Source: Mastigocoleus sp. MO_188.B34 (GTDB lineage Bacteria; Cyanobacteriota; Cyanobacteriia; Cyanobacteriales; Nostocaceae). Taken from it: a stretch of 64,000 bases of DNA. Each line of letters starts with the position of its first letter. Within the stretch, counting starts at the first letter, position 1. The notes below the pieces were generated by a model, which searched no databases, was not told the DNA's origin, and saw nothing but the letters and a program-made list of their open reading frames with translations. The DNA lies in the NCBI RefSeq assembly GCF_030065675.1, contig NZ_JASJDK010000013.1, forward strand, positions 62,001-126,000, read 5' to 3'. Of the stretch, positions 1-9,004 are shown one piece after another. A program made the position numbers and the translations under genes.

Positions 1-387
1 TCCCCAACAAAGTTAATTTAATTGCTGAGGATGAAAGATCTAGATGAACTCACTCAGTCAACTCAAAGATAAATAATTAAAAGTGTCAAAATTAATGGGA
101 TAAACCCAAAATATTTCTCTTTACCCGAAATTTGAAGCTTGCTTGGGATTACTCGATGGTGCGTTACGGCGCTTTTTGAGAGGTGACCTAGGAATTAGGT
201 ATTGTCGAGCGCCTAACACACCCTACTTTTTGTCCCCATTGAGGAGAATTTACTGGGGATAACTCTAATAGTGCAAGAAATATTAGCAACGGATAGGATT
301 ACTATTCCGAGAGTGTTCTCAGTAAATGGTAGGCTATTTTTATAGCATTATTAATTACTTTTAAGTTTTTCTAGGAGAAAATCTCAA
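1..387. other. Intergenic region and leader of the Psb35-like gene
   Basis: No convincing gene is seen here. Positions about 153-231 hold a dispersed-repeat-like stretch (GGTGCGTTACGG ... CGCCTAACACACCCTAC); a related motif recurs near 58573-58605. A clear Shine-Dalgarno AGGAG (373-377) lies 10 bases before the ATG at 388. Confidence 0.5.
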
Positions 388-606
388 ATGCATTTATTGA
401 TGGAAGTCGCAGCAAATACTGGACATAACTTTCCCCTTGCTTTTACTGCTGTATACATAGTTGGTTTTATTGCTGCTGTGGGTATTGGCTCAATTGCTTG
501 GTACAATTCCAAACGTCCTGCAGGTTGGGAAAGTAAAGACCGTCCAGACTTTGTACCTAAAGTTGAAGCAGATGATAAAAGCAGCACCAGCGAACCAAAA
601 TCTTAA
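388..606 (+). CDS. Small single-helix membrane protein, probably Psb35-like photosystem II assembly factor
   Basis: This 72-residue protein has one membrane helix (about residues 17-38) followed by the conserved-looking cytosolic stretch WYNSKRPAGWESKDRPDFVP and a charged, Ser-rich tail. The pattern matches a small protein family found across cyanobacteria; I associate it with Psb35 (Synechocystis Ssl2148), reported to stabilise the CP47 module and bound high-light-inducible proteins during photosystem II assembly. That link is from memory of the family. The start is fixed by an AGGAG ribosome site 10 bases upstream. It stands alone, with the opposite-strand TerB-like gene 345 bases downstream. 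Confidence 0.6.
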   Translation: MHLLMEVAANTGHNFPLAFTAVYIVGFIAAVGIGSIAWYNSKRPAGWESKDRPDFVPKVEADDKSSTSEPKS

Positions 607-951
607 ATTCTAAGATATGGAGTGTTGAGATCCTAAGCTTTAAGATCTGAACCTTAAGACCAAGTTTTAAAACCAAATTTTGAAAAAAAAAAGTTTTGAT
701 TGAGAACAAATTGTGAGTTTTGTCACTATAAGTTTGTCATAAGTTTGTCGCTATAAGATTGTGCTTATTAGAACAAAACTAATTTCAAAACATGCAATGA
801 CCCTTTCTTTTATAGGTTATTTTTATTGCCTTGATGCAAACATAACACTGAGTGCAGATTTGGAAAGGGGAAAGATATCGGATATGTGCTAAATAGGTCA
901 TTAGGGGCAAAGTAAATACAATTTACTGAGCCCCAAATTAAAAAACCAAAT
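607..951. other. Intergenic, nothing recognised
   Basis: AT-rich spacer between two convergent genes. It contains near-duplicate phrases (agtttgtcactataagtttgtcataagtttgtcgctataag region, about 716-760) but no ORF, strong hairpin or known element that I can support. Confidence 0.4.
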
Positions 952-1377
952 TCAGTGATGAACTTCTACCCAACTACGGTATAGTTTTTGAATTTGTTTG
1001 AGAATCGCATTAAAACCAGTTTCACTTGAACTACTACTGTCAGATAATTGTTGCAATTTCGCCAAAAACTTTGCTTCTTCTATTGCAACTTCCCCATCAC
1101 TGTAAATTAAACCACTGATCGCTTGAAGTAGATTTTGATAATCTTCAGCAGTGGGGGAGTCACCTAAATACTCTTTGATCCACTGGTAGCATTCTGCTGG
1201 CTTAACAGTAACTAATTCATACAGCCACGGTTTGATTTCTGGGTCAGATTCTATTCCTTGTTCTTGAGCTATTTTGCGAATATATTGCCTCTCTTGTGGC
1301 TGAATTATGCCATCAATCCAGGCAGCTCCCATCAGAATTTTAACTAGTTGTTTGACGTTGGTGGAATTAGCAGCCAT
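952..1377 (-). CDS. TerB-like (tellurite-resistance-type) domain protein
   Basis: A soluble, all-helical protein of 141 residues. Two helical halves each carry an acidic EF-hand-like turn: AAWIDGIIQPQERQYI (residues about 18-33) and IYSDGEVAIEEAKFL (about 91-105). This is the pattern of the TerB/DjlA family, helical bundles that bind metal through acidic residues. A strong AGGAGGT ribosome site lies just before the ATG at 1377. TerB proteins occur in phage, stress and membrane-associated contexts, but no other ter gene is nearby, so the cellular role is open. It lies 175 bases downstream-side of rsmB, which is on the same strand; a heptamer repeat tract separates them, so they are probably independent. 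Confidence 0.7.
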   Translation of the reverse strand: MAANSTNVKQLVKILMGAAWIDGIIQPQERQYIRKIAQEQGIESDPEIKPWLYELVTVKPAECYQWIKEYLGDSPTAEDYQNLLQAISGLIYSDGEVAIEEAKFLAKLQQLSDSSSSSETGFNAILKQIQKLYRSWVEVHH

Positions 1378-1504
1378 GACTACCTCCTATGGTAGTAATG
1401 TTTCCATTTGAGATTGAACGGCACAATGGGGTTTAGGATTATGGGGATTAGGGATTGGCGACTAGGGATTGGAAATTGGGAATTAAGAAAAAATACTCAT
1501 TAGC

Positions 1505-1551
1505 CATTACCAATTACCAATTACCAATTACCAATTACCAATTACCACTTA
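1505..1551. repeat. Heptamer tandem repeat (ATTACCA)n
   Basis: Six to seven near-perfect head-to-tail copies of ATTACCA lie directly at the 3' end of rsmB. This is a short tandemly repeated repetitive (STRR) tract of the kind common in filamentous cyanobacteria. It is preceded at 1425-1490 by the low-complexity phrase family 'ggggattagggattggcgac', which recurs near 41470, 58490, 59910 and 61790. Confidence 0.85.
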
Positions 1552-1552
1552 C

Positions 1553-2893
1553 CTAACTATTACTTTTTCTTAGACATGTCATAAAGAACCCATCCATATT
1601 GTTTTCGTGTGGCAATACTTTCAAGTATCCCTGTGATTTATTGTACCTAGTTCCCAGTTCTTCCAAGCGTGAATATTCAATTTTCCAGTTTGGATTTTTT
1701 GCGAGGAAAGTCTCAATAATGTTTTCATTCTCCTGTGGATGAAGGGTACAAGTCGCATAAACTAATACTCCTCCATCTTTCACAAGTGTTGTCACACCGG
1801 ATAGTAATTCTTGTTGAAGTTGTGACAATTCATTCACAGAAATGGGAGTTTGTCGCCAACGAGCATCAGCGTGACGGTGTAAAGTACCTAAACCCGAACA
1901 GGGTACATCCAATAAAACTCGATCAGCGGAATTTTCTAACTGGGTTAAATTACGACTATCTGCAGTTATTGTCTCAATAGATTTAAAACCCAGACGCCGG
2001 ACATTTTCCTGAAGTTTGCGTAATCGAGAAGCAGTGCGATCGCACGCCCAAATTTTGCCGCGATCGCCCATCAATTCAGCGATATGAGTAGTTTTTCCTC
2101 CTGGTGCAGCACAAGCATCTACAATTACTTCTCCCGGTTGGGGATCTAACAAATGACTGACTAACTGAGCGCTAGCATCTTGGATTGTCCACCAACCTTC
2201 TTGAAAACCAGGTAATTTTTGAATCGATCCCGTACGACCCATTAATCGTAATGCCTGTGGTATATCTATAAGGGGTTGAGATAAAACGCCTACGGATTGA
2301 AAAGCAGCTTTAACTTCTTCTAAACTAGTTTTCAGTGGATTGATGCGGATATCAATGGTTGGTGTTTGGTTCATCCATCTGCATAATTGCTCTGTTTCTA
2401 GATCGCCAAACTGTTCTGTCCATACTTTCACAATCCAATCAGGAAAACTATGTAAAGTTCCTAAACGTCCAATTGTTTCCTGTGGTAGTTGCAAAGGATC
2501 TTCTTTTTCTGCAAGTCTGGCATATTGACGCAGTAAGCCATTTACAAACCCTGATAACCCCTTAAAACCATTATCCTTAGCTAAAGCAACGGTTGTATTT
2601 ACTGCGGCTGAAGTGGGAATTTTTGCTTGATAGCGCAACTGATACAAACCTAAATGTAAAATTATACGCAGATCTGGAGGTTGTTTATGAGATTTTTTGG
2701 TAGCTAATTGATCAATTAGAGCATCTAAAGTTCGTTGTCTTCTAACGCTACCGTAAACTAATTCTGTCATTAGACGCCGGTCATTGTCGCTTAAACTGGC
2801 TTTTTTTAATACTCTATCTAAAGCAACATCAGCATAAGCCCCTTTGTGAACTTCTTTTAGGGCAAAAAATGCTAATTGACGGGCGTTAAGCAT
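1553..2893 (-). CDS. rsmB: 16S rRNA (cytosine-967-C5)-methyltransferase RsmB
   Basis: This 446-residue protein has the full RsmB/Sun architecture. An N-terminal NusB-like helical domain (residues about 1-140) resembles the antiterminator NusB, and a C-terminal Rossmann methyltransferase follows. The SAM-binding loop DACAAPGGKT is at 259-268, the releasing cysteine sits in PCSGLGT (C332) and the catalytic cysteine in YATCTLHP (C382). The enzyme methylates C967 (E. coli numbering) of 16S rRNA in the cytoplasm. I prefer the ATG at 2893 to an in-frame TTG nine bases upstream. The length is normal for the family. Confidence 0.95.
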   Translation of the reverse strand: MLNARQLAFFALKEVHKGAYADVALDRVLKKASLSDNDRRLMTELVYGSVRRQRTLDALIDQLATKKSHKQPPDLRIILHLGLYQLRYQAKIPTSAAVNTTVALAKDNGFKGLSGFVNGLLRQYARLAEKEDPLQLPQETIGRLGTLHSFPDWIVKVWTEQFGDLETEQLCRWMNQTPTIDIRINPLKTSLEEVKAAFQSVGVLSQPLIDIPQALRLMGRTGSIQKLPGFQEGWWTIQDASAQLVSHLLDPQPGEVIVDACAAPGGKTTHIAELMGDRGKIWACDRTASRLRKLQENVRRLGFKSIETITADSRNLTQLENSADRVLLDVPCSGLGTLHRHADARWRQTPISVNELSQLQQELLSGVTTLVKDGGVLVYATCTLHPQENENIIETFLAKNPNWKIEYSRLEELGTRYNKSQGYLKVLPHENNMDGFFMTCLRKSNS

Positions 2894-2902
2894 GTGATTC
2901 AA

Positions 2903-3312
2903 ATTTTGAATATAAAAGTGTGGGTTTCGTTACAGTAAAACTATTTGGGAAATTATTGTATGGGTTATCTGCTAAATTAAATCAACTTTAACCCAAGAAA
3001 CACACTTTTTATTTAAGAACGCACTAAATTTCCGATATCAGAGCAAGATACGGTGTAGATAAAAATAAAGTGTAGATTTTAGTAAGGAAGTCCGCTAGGA
3101 ATAGCTTTGGATTCAGATTATCTTGGTGTCAGCTTCGGAGTGTTACAAATCGCTAATTTTCCTGGAGAATTATATAACTCTTATGCTTGTGATTTAATTT
3201 AATTCCATGTAACAATAACAACATCAAAACAATAAAATAAATTATTTCCAAAATTAAATAAGTTCGGATAGTATTATTTTCTACTTTTATTTAAATTTAC
3301 TGAGGCAAAATC
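2903..3312. other. Intergenic between divergent genes, nothing recognised
   Basis: AT-rich spacer holding the promoters of rsmB (minus) and the small membrane protein at 3313 (plus). No hairpin, repeat family or ORF is supportable. Confidence 0.4.
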
Positions 3313-3546
3313 ATGCCAACAAATTTAATTTTATTAACTGCTGCATTAATTTCTGCTTGGTTTATCTTTAGAGCTTTAATTAATGTATTCAAAACTTTTC
3401 TCAGTACAGCAGTTGCTGTTTTTGTAATCATTATTCTTTTAAATGCTTTTGGCTTTACACCCGAAGATCTAATCAAAGAGATCGCTAACTTACCAGAAAC
3501 TTTGGGTAATTTTATCGAACAGATTAGAACTCAGCTAAGCCTTTAG
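3313..3546 (+). CDS. Small membrane protein of unknown function
   Basis: I do not recognise a named family. The 77 residues form two hydrophobic segments (about 3-20 and 30-47, the second with VAVFVIIILLNAFGF), followed by an amphipathic tail EDLIKEIANLPETLGNFIEQI. This is a typical layout for short cyanobacterial inner-membrane proteins. The ATG at 3313 is preceded by TTTACTGAGGC with a GAGG-type ribosome site. It stands alone; a short direct-repeat tract follows it. Confidence 0.6.
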   Translation: MPTNLILLTAALISAWFIFRALINVFKTFLSTAVAVFVIIILLNAFGFTPEDLIKEIANLPETLGNFIEQIRTQLSL

Positions 3547-3579
3547 CTAATAGAGATTTATACTCAAAACACTTAAATA

Positions 3580-3622
3580 AGTCGGCTTTGAATAAATAAG
3601 TTTTGAATAAATAAGCTTTGAA
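3580..3622. repeat. Short imperfect tandem repeat
   Basis: Three imperfect copies of a 15-16 base unit (GCTTTGAATAAATAA / GTTTTGAATAAATAA / GCTTTGAAAG). They lie just downstream of the small membrane protein gene and do not look like a terminator. Confidence 0.6.
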
Positions 3623-3827
3623 AGTCTGCCAAACAAAAATATCCCATCGTAGCGGTTAATTATAATGTAAAGTCTCAAAGGTTAACAGCTTTAGTGAGTG
3701 CAAATCAATTAGGTACTCCATTTTGTTGTATCTCACTACACTGTGAAAGCCCAGCAGTGCTTCAACACAGTTATTACTGTGGAATATTTTAATGTTTGAT
3801 ATTTGCGATAGTTTTAAAATTCCAAAA

Positions 3828-4046
3828 TTAAGACTTGGGATATGGATCTCCTGGTTTTGTTCCTGGAGGTACGGGACTTAAAACAACAGGACCAAATTCA
3901 CCTGGAAGTATCATATCTGTCCAACCAACTACCCGTTCGTCATCATCTAAGAAAACCAACGAGCCACCGTTAATATTTTGAATCTCATCATCTGTAAGGG
4001 TTTCAGAAAAAAAGTCTGCAAAACCGTCCTGGGGAAATTCTTGCAT
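3828..4046 (-). CDS. Double-glycine leader peptide, candidate secreted or modified peptide 1
   Basis: This 72-residue peptide reads as leader plus core. The leader (residues 1-28) ends in LTDDEIQNINGG, the bacteriocin/Nif11-type double-glycine signal cut by C39-peptidase ABC transporters. The core after GG is acidic and rich in Pro and Gly (for example LPGEFGPVVLSPVPPGTKPG) and has no Cys. An AAGGA ribosome site precedes the ATG. A second gene of the same design lies immediately upstream on the same strand (4242-4487), so these are probably paralogous precursors. No transporter or C39 peptidase is within the window. Whether it is a modified peptide (RiPP), a bacteriocin or a signal is unknown. 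Confidence 0.65.
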   Translation of the reverse strand: MQEFPQDGFADFFSETLTDDEIQNINGGSLVFLDDDERVVGWTDMILPGEFGPVVLSPVPPGTKPGDPYPKS

Positions 4047-4241
4047 AAAAAATATCCTTAAATTACAGAAGTAAGCGGCATATTTCTCAAAATGTAATCA
4101 ACTAATCTGATTTCAAACGCTTAGTCCCTTTCTGTTTGAATATACTATCCCAGAAAATCATTGACCACACCTCTGGTTATTGCAAACTTTACGATCGTAA
4201 ACTTTAATTGATTAATTTGTAGCTTTTGCAATCTATGATTT

Positions 4242-4487
4242 CTAAAAAATAACACCACAGTCTAAAGGACCACCTGGAATGATTGCAGGACTGGGAAATC
4301 CTTCAGGGCTGGAAACTGTATCGGGGGTCGGGAAAATCTTAGATCCTGTAAAGCCAGGTAGACCAACAGGACAAAAAAATAATGTTTCTCCACCATTTAC
4401 AGCTTGCATTTCCTCATCAGTGAGAGGTTGCATTAAAGATTTGTCGAAATTTGATTTGTCGAAATTTTCTTTGGGAAGTTCTTGCAT
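4242..4487 (-). CDS. Double-glycine leader peptide, candidate secreted or modified peptide 2
   Basis: The start was chosen at the internal ATG (4487), giving 81 residues that begin MQELPKENF, like the neighbour's MQEFPQDGF. A GAGG ribosome site lies upstream of this ATG and none upstream of the longer alternative at 4541. The leader ends in LTDEEMQAVNGG. The core has two cysteines (FFCPVGLPG near its start and LDCGVIF at its end) and many Pro and Gly residues, so a disulfide or thioether ring is possible. It lies 195 bases upstream of the first peptide gene and 505 bases downstream of the amidoligase-type gene, all on the minus strand. Function is inferred only from the leader motif. Confidence 0.65.
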   Translation of the reverse strand: MQELPKENFDKSNFDKSLMQPLTDEEMQAVNGGETLFFCPVGLPGFTGSKIFPTPDTVSSPEGFPSPAIIPGGPLDCGVIF

Positions 4488-4992
4488 AAAAATCAGCCTC
4501 AAATTTGAAAAGTAACTACTCGGATTACATATTGCTTTCAATTAGCTAGATTTCAAACGCCTAACCCCTTCCTATCAAAATATAATACGATGGGAGATAA
4601 ATAAAATATATGAAGTTTTCGTGTAGATACTTGAATAGGGGTCGGTAGTTATATCATGTCCGGCTTAACAGTTATCATATCTGTGGGGGCTAAGTAATGA
4701 GTAATGTTAGCGTAGCTAGCGTCAGCGTACCGTAGGTATTGCGGGGCGCGACCTAGCGTAAGCGTACTGTAGGTATTGCGCACAGTAATGATTAATAAGT
4801 AAAAGGGGTAGTAGGTAATAACCGCCGTCTTTTCAATGGGGTTATATAGTAACTAATTAAGCAGACTTGATATTAAGTAGGTAAGCAAAATTACTTATAC
4901 ATTTACTATCGAGTTATGTTACCTGTTCCCTGTTCCCGACCTCAAAAAAATGTCTAATGAATTTTTCCCAAGTACTTATTTTCTACCAAAGC
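4488..4992. other. Intergenic with iterated GCGTA-type repeats
   Basis: Spacer between the second peptide gene and the amidoligase gene. At 4707-4785 a phrase containing AGCGTA-CGTAGGTATTGCG is repeated twice, part of a dispersed cyanobacterial repeat family. There is no ORF and no strong terminator. Confidence 0.5.
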
Positions 4993-6105
4993 CTAAGATA
5001 TTTTTGCCGCACGAGATAACCAGGAGATACGCAATTCTTCAGACATAGGTAAAGATAATAAAAATTCTTTTACAGTAACCAAATCCCATTGCAGGAGTGT
5101 TGCTGGTGAGATTTTCTCCATTGACATAGCATAATTGAGTACAGCTTCAATCAACATCGCTGATTCTAAAATCGGTTTGGATTCGAGCCAGACAGGAAAT
5201 ATACGCACTTCGAAAGTGTGTTTTTCGGGAATATGGTGAATTAAATTCTTCAGGTTAAAGTCACAATATTTTGTTAACTGAAGTTTAGTGAGTCTGGTTT
5301 GAGCCTCTTCCCAAGTCAACTCTCTAAAGTCAGATTCATTTACCATTTCCAATAATTCATAATCCCAAAGTCCCAGCCTTCTACATTGGGGATTAGTTCC
5401 TACTAAATGTTTTAATATCTCTCCGTAAGTCCACAGTATATTAACCAAATTTGCAAAAACTCTTGCAGAACACAAAGCTTTACCATCAAAGTGTATATGA
5501 GTTGCCCCCTCAGAGGGAATTGTGAATCTAAGGAAACGTGCTATTTCTAAAAGTGCTTCCAAGCGCTGAAAATGGTTTTTTTCGATGGGTGGGGTTATTA
5601 ACTCACAAGGACGTTCTCGTTCTCCTGGAAGTGGTGCAGCGATCGCGATTGGGTTACCTGTATTATCAGCTACTCGAACCATTCCCTCTGGTCCAGTCTC
5701 GGTATCGGTACCAAACAAAGCTGCTATGGGTTTGAGGACTTGATTTAGTGAATACAAGGCATCAGACTGACAACTAACAAGTTGAAGTAATCTCGTATCA
5801 TCACTCACAATCCTATACCATCCCGGCTGTGGTTTTTGAGCTTTGTCTAAGTCATCCTGTAAAGTCAAATCATCAACACAGCGAGCAATTAAATTTCCTT
5901 GTGGGTCAAAAACCTCAAACCCTAAAGTAAGATTTTGAAATACTTGCGTTCCTGGAACCTGACTTGGTTCGGATTGGGGATAAAAAATACGATGCACCGA
6001 ACCATTATATTTTTTGGCAATGGACTCTGCTAAGTCTTGTCTACTTAGCCCCATTGGTGCCATTAATTCTATTTCAAGACCAATTTTCCAGTTCAACTCA
6101 GACAT
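4993..6105 (-). CDS. Predicted amidoligase (glutamine-synthetase-fold) family protein
   Basis: This 370-residue protein shows the signature blocks of the amidoligase-2 family: GLEIEL (residues 9-14), CELITPP (167-173), HIHFDG (203-208) and TFEVRIFP (297-304). In that superfamily the conserved Glu, His and Arg residues form a glutamine-synthetase-like ATP/metal site, and members are predicted to ligate amino groups to carboxylates of peptides or small molecules. I chose the ATG at 6105 because GLEIEL normally sits very near the N-terminus; a longer start at 6213 adds an unrelated-looking extension. No typical ribosome site is visible. The two double-glycine peptides lie directly downstream on the same strand, which makes a peptide substrate plausible but unproven. 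Confidence 0.75.
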   Translation of the reverse strand: MSELNWKIGLEIELMAPMGLSRQDLAESIAKKYNGSVHRIFYPQSEPSQVPGTQVFQNLTLGFEVFDPQGNLIARCVDDLTLQDDLDKAQKPQPGWYRIVSDDTRLLQLVSCQSDALYSLNQVLKPIAALFGTDTETGPEGMVRVADNTGNPIAIAAPLPGERERPCELITPPIEKNHFQRLEALLEIARFLRFTIPSEGATHIHFDGKALCSARVFANLVNILWTYGEILKHLVGTNPQCRRLGLWDYELLEMVNESDFRELTWEEAQTRLTKLQLTKYCDFNLKNLIHHIPEKHTFEVRIFPVWLESKPILESAMLIEAVLNYAMSMEKISPATLLQWDLVTVKEFLLSLPMSEELRISWLSRAAKIS

Positions 6106-6717
6106 AGATTCAAAATACACCCTAATAGACAGCGAGGTCAGCAAAACTACAGTTTTCTTTGCAGAAATTTTGCACTGTAAATACCCTACAAGTACTTTCA
6201 CCTCCACAAACAATTTTGTCAGAGCGACCAGGAGAAGTTATGTTATCTCAACCGTATAATGGCTTCATCTAACTTATGGATATCAGCAGGTAAAAACAAT
6301 AGTTTGTGTATTCAGTATTCCTTAAGGAATCCCAATAGTAGATGACCTCACAGCGTTAATTGTGTTGGCGCTCGTTACATTTTTACCCTTGAGCACCTAC
6401 TAAATGTATTATTGAATTAATTGGAAGTCTTTTATTTTACTTATTATCTTAACCCTTGCTATTTTTTGCAATCTACGTGATTCTTGAACTATGTGGGATT
6501 TAAAATACTGAATCAGGGGTGTATTAAACCCAGTTAACCAGATCAAAAATTGTGGTGCTAGGTTTAACTGATATCTCCTATTTTGACAAAATATTAAGCT
6601 TAAAAAATTTATTTATCAAATTTATTGTACCTAGCTATTTTGCCTGGAACCTGGTATAATGTTACAAATTTATACACAGTCAAACCACAACGCCCACACT
6701 ATCAATTTATAGGTTAA
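6106..6717. other. Intergenic, nothing recognised
   Basis: About 610 bases, AT-rich, between two minus-strand genes. I see no ORF with coding character, no repeat-family member and no clear terminator. Confidence 0.4.
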
Positions 6718-7272
6718 TTATTGACGAGCAAATCGTAATGCTTCTTCAATGATTTCATCATTACCCATAATTAGATTACGTTCGATGCGAAGCTTGGCAT
6801 CAAGTGGTGTGCGATCGCCCCAAAACTTAGCAAGATCTACTGCATCGTCATAATCATATTTAGATTCGGTGTAAAATTTATGAGGATTGCGATTGCGGTT
6901 TAAAGAAGAACTTACTGACACTAAAGCTTGAACTCTTGCATCCACTAGAAATTGTTCCAGAATTGCAACAGCTCTTCCTCCTGCCATAATTTTTCTACCG
7001 ATGCGTGCTTTGGAATCGTCTATGGATTGTCCCCAATAATCTGCAAGAACCCGTGCATCCCAATAATCATAATCACTTCTAAAGAATGCATTAATCTCTT
7101 TTTTTCTATTTCTCCTAGCAATTAGGTTGTAGTTACTTTGGTTTTGAATGTTCCACTGGGAAGATCTATCAATTTGAGTGACTGATTGAGCTAAAACCGT
7201 ATCGACTGAAGCTGCAATCGAAGTAATAAAAACACTGACTGATAGTAATAAAAACTTTAAGTTATATTTCAT
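6718..7272 (-). CDS. Secreted protein with two tandem D-Y-W type repeats, unknown function
   Basis: The protein has 184 residues with an N-terminal signal peptide (LLLSVSVFITSIAASVDTVLAQS, likely cut after A-Q). The mature part contains two homologous units of about 45 residues. Unit one runs from FFRSDYDYWDARVLADYWGQ to a KARIGRKIMAGG helix; unit two runs from FYTESKYDYDDAVDLAKFWGD to a KLRIERNLIMGN helix. Similar duplicated units occur in cyanobacterial exported proteins, but I know no assigned function. It stands alone, with a palindromic repeat upstream at 7479-7503. Confidence 0.65.
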   Translation of the reverse strand: MKYNLKFLLLSVSVFITSIAASVDTVLAQSVTQIDRSSQWNIQNQSNYNLIARRNRKKEINAFFRSDYDYWDARVLADYWGQSIDDSKARIGRKIMAGGRAVAILEQFLVDARVQALVSVSSSLNRNRNPHKFYTESKYDYDDAVDLAKFWGDRTPLDAKLRIERNLIMGNDEIIEEALRFARQ

Positions 7273-7602
7273 ACTTAAATACCTTCTTGATTTTGGTTGG
7301 AGCCAGTTTATATTCGAGTACTAAAGACTAGTTGAACTCAATTTTGAGCTTGTTGGAGGGATACTAAACCTCTACTAAGTCCAGGAATACATCTTTACTG
7401 TTTAATACAGTTATATTGTTATATTTTTCCGAAAATTCCAATTCAGAACATTCAGATTTAAAAGATTACAACAAATAAACCCGATTTCTCGAAGAAACCG
7501 GGTAATTTGCATATTAATCCAGTTTTTTAATCTATCAACCAGGAAAAATAAATTCCTGATAAATGATTGATATTTACAGCAAAGTATTTAAGAAGCAAGT
7601 TT
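7273..7602. other. Intergenic
   Basis: Spacer between two minus-strand genes. Its only notable content is the palindromic element at 7479-7503. Confidence 0.4.
7479..7503 (-). terminator. Palindromic repeat, probable terminator of the Ycf66 gene
   Basis: ACCCGATTTCT and AGAAACCGGGT form an 11-bp stem with a single mismatch around CGA. It lies about 100 bases downstream of the Ycf66 gene on its strand, with T-rich sequence following in that direction. The CCCGATTTCT..AGAAACCGGG phrase is also a common dispersed cyanobacterial repeat, so a terminator role is an inference. Confidence 0.55.
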
Positions 7603-8664
7603 TTAGAAGGTCGGATAATCGGGTCGCCTTTTTTCAGGCGATTTATCTTCAGGATCGATCTGAATAAAAGTAGCTTCTTCTATGTCGTCGTCTATTTGTT
7701 CCAACCAACTTGGAGTATCTTTAGTCACCTTAACTTCTGAATTACTAACTTCTTTGCCACCAGGAGTTGCAATAGTAAATTCAGTTGTATCAATAACCTC
7801 TGACTCTTTTTTTGCTTCGATATTTTCTAACTTTGCATTTTCGACTTCTTTTTCTACATGGGGTTCATAAATTGTAGTTTCTACAGACTCCTCTAAAGTG
7901 TTTGTATTTACTGGAGGTTCTGGTGGTTCAATTTCCTCTGTATCAGGAGTTACGATTGTAAACCCAATATTATTAGGAGCTTTTAGTTCGTTTGTTACCT
8001 CGTTTGTTTCCGGTTCTACTTTTTCAGTAGTAGTTTTTTCTGTTTTTTCAGATGTTGTAAAGCCTACATTGGTCTCGGAACTAGTAACTTCTACTTTTTC
8101 TTCAGCTGCGGTAGCAATCTGTTCTAAAGGAGGCTCAACTTTAACTTCAGCAACTTCTGTCACTTTAGGAGATTCGGTTGTATTTTCAGCATCAGCGATT
8201 GCATCAATAGCCGCCTTATCTAAAGTTGTTGATTCAGTCCCACTTGCAGTAACATTTTGCTTTTGCTGAATTTCAGCTTTCTTGGCAGAAAATGTATTAG
8301 TAATTGTGCTTACTAACTGAGTTAACTTTTCTGATATCGAGAGTTTTTCAAATTGTTCTTGAATGTTAGTTTGTAGCGCTCCCATTGAAGGAACGGGAGT
8401 TTTTTGTCCTTCTGGTGTCAACTGGCGGCGTAATTCCAAAGTTTGCCAACCAAACCAACCGAGAAGAGCCACACTAGCCAAGTGACCCAAAAATAAACCG
8501 CCAGTAATACGACCCGAAAACACCCAGAGCATTAATGCGTAAAACAGTCCTACACCACTCCAGATAAAATCTTTCTTGCGGTGGATTTCTGGAATAAAGA
8601 AAGCCACTAGATACAGGGCGATGCTACCAATAGCGACCGCCAATGCCAGGAAATGTGCCAGCAT
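7603..8664 (-). CDS. Ycf66 family membrane protein
   Basis: The N-terminal 85 residues hold three membrane helices with the Ycf66 pattern (FIPEIHRKKDFIWSGVGLFYAL, then FSGRITGGLFLGH, then the LRRQLTPEGQ boundary). The rest of the 353 residues is a long, acidic, Thr/Glu/Val-rich, low-complexity tail ending in SPEKRRPDYPTF. Ycf66 proteins are conserved in cyanobacteria and some plastids; their function is not established. The tail is longer and more repetitive than the core domain needs, and it is a probable disordered cytosolic region. The gene is single and divergent from gnd. Confidence 0.85.
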   Translation of the reverse strand: MLAHFLALAVAIGSIALYLVAFFIPEIHRKKDFIWSGVGLFYALMLWVFSGRITGGLFLGHLASVALLGWFGWQTLELRRQLTPEGQKTPVPSMGALQTNIQEQFEKLSISEKLTQLVSTITNTFSAKKAEIQQKQNVTASGTESTTLDKAAIDAIADAENTTESPKVTEVAEVKVEPPLEQIATAAEEKVEVTSSETNVGFTTSEKTEKTTTEKVEPETNEVTNELKAPNNIGFTIVTPDTEEIEPPEPPVNTNTLEESVETTIYEPHVEKEVENAKLENIEAKKESEVIDTTEFTIATPGGKEVSNSEVKVTKDTPSWLEQIDDDIEEATFIQIDPEDKSPEKRRPDYPTF

Positions 8665-9004
8665 TTTCTGGTTACTCCTTAATTATGTCTTACGACTGGG
8701 GCATTGGACTGAAGGGTATTAATTAATAGATCGCGAAGTTGTTACATTATTGACAAATTATTGACTATTCGCCATCTATATTTTGATCCCTTATTCGCCA
8801 TTCCCCATCCCTATGTTAGATATTTCAATTTGACATATTTTGCAAGCGGATTATAAAAGAAGAAACAAATTAAAAATTTTTATTTGTAAAAATCCTATTT
8901 TTTGGCAATTTCTCTCAAGTCTTAATGTCTTCTTTATGAGCGAACTGAATTTCTCGGACTACCCTAAAAAATGAAAGGATATGCAAGAGTTAGCCAAAAA
9001 ATTT
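8665..9004. other. Divergent promoter region of Ycf66 gene and gnd
   Basis: AT-rich spacer of 340 bases between divergent genes. No conserved operator was recognised. An in-frame ATG at 8981 could extend gnd by eight residues, but its AAGGA lies only one base upstream, so I favour 9005. Confidence 0.4.

Noticed and set aside
7898-8269. Long open frame on the plus strand opposite the Ycf66 gene tail
   Set aside because: It is the antisense shadow of a low-complexity Thr/Glu/Val-rich tail, giving a Ser/Val-only product without a ribosome site.
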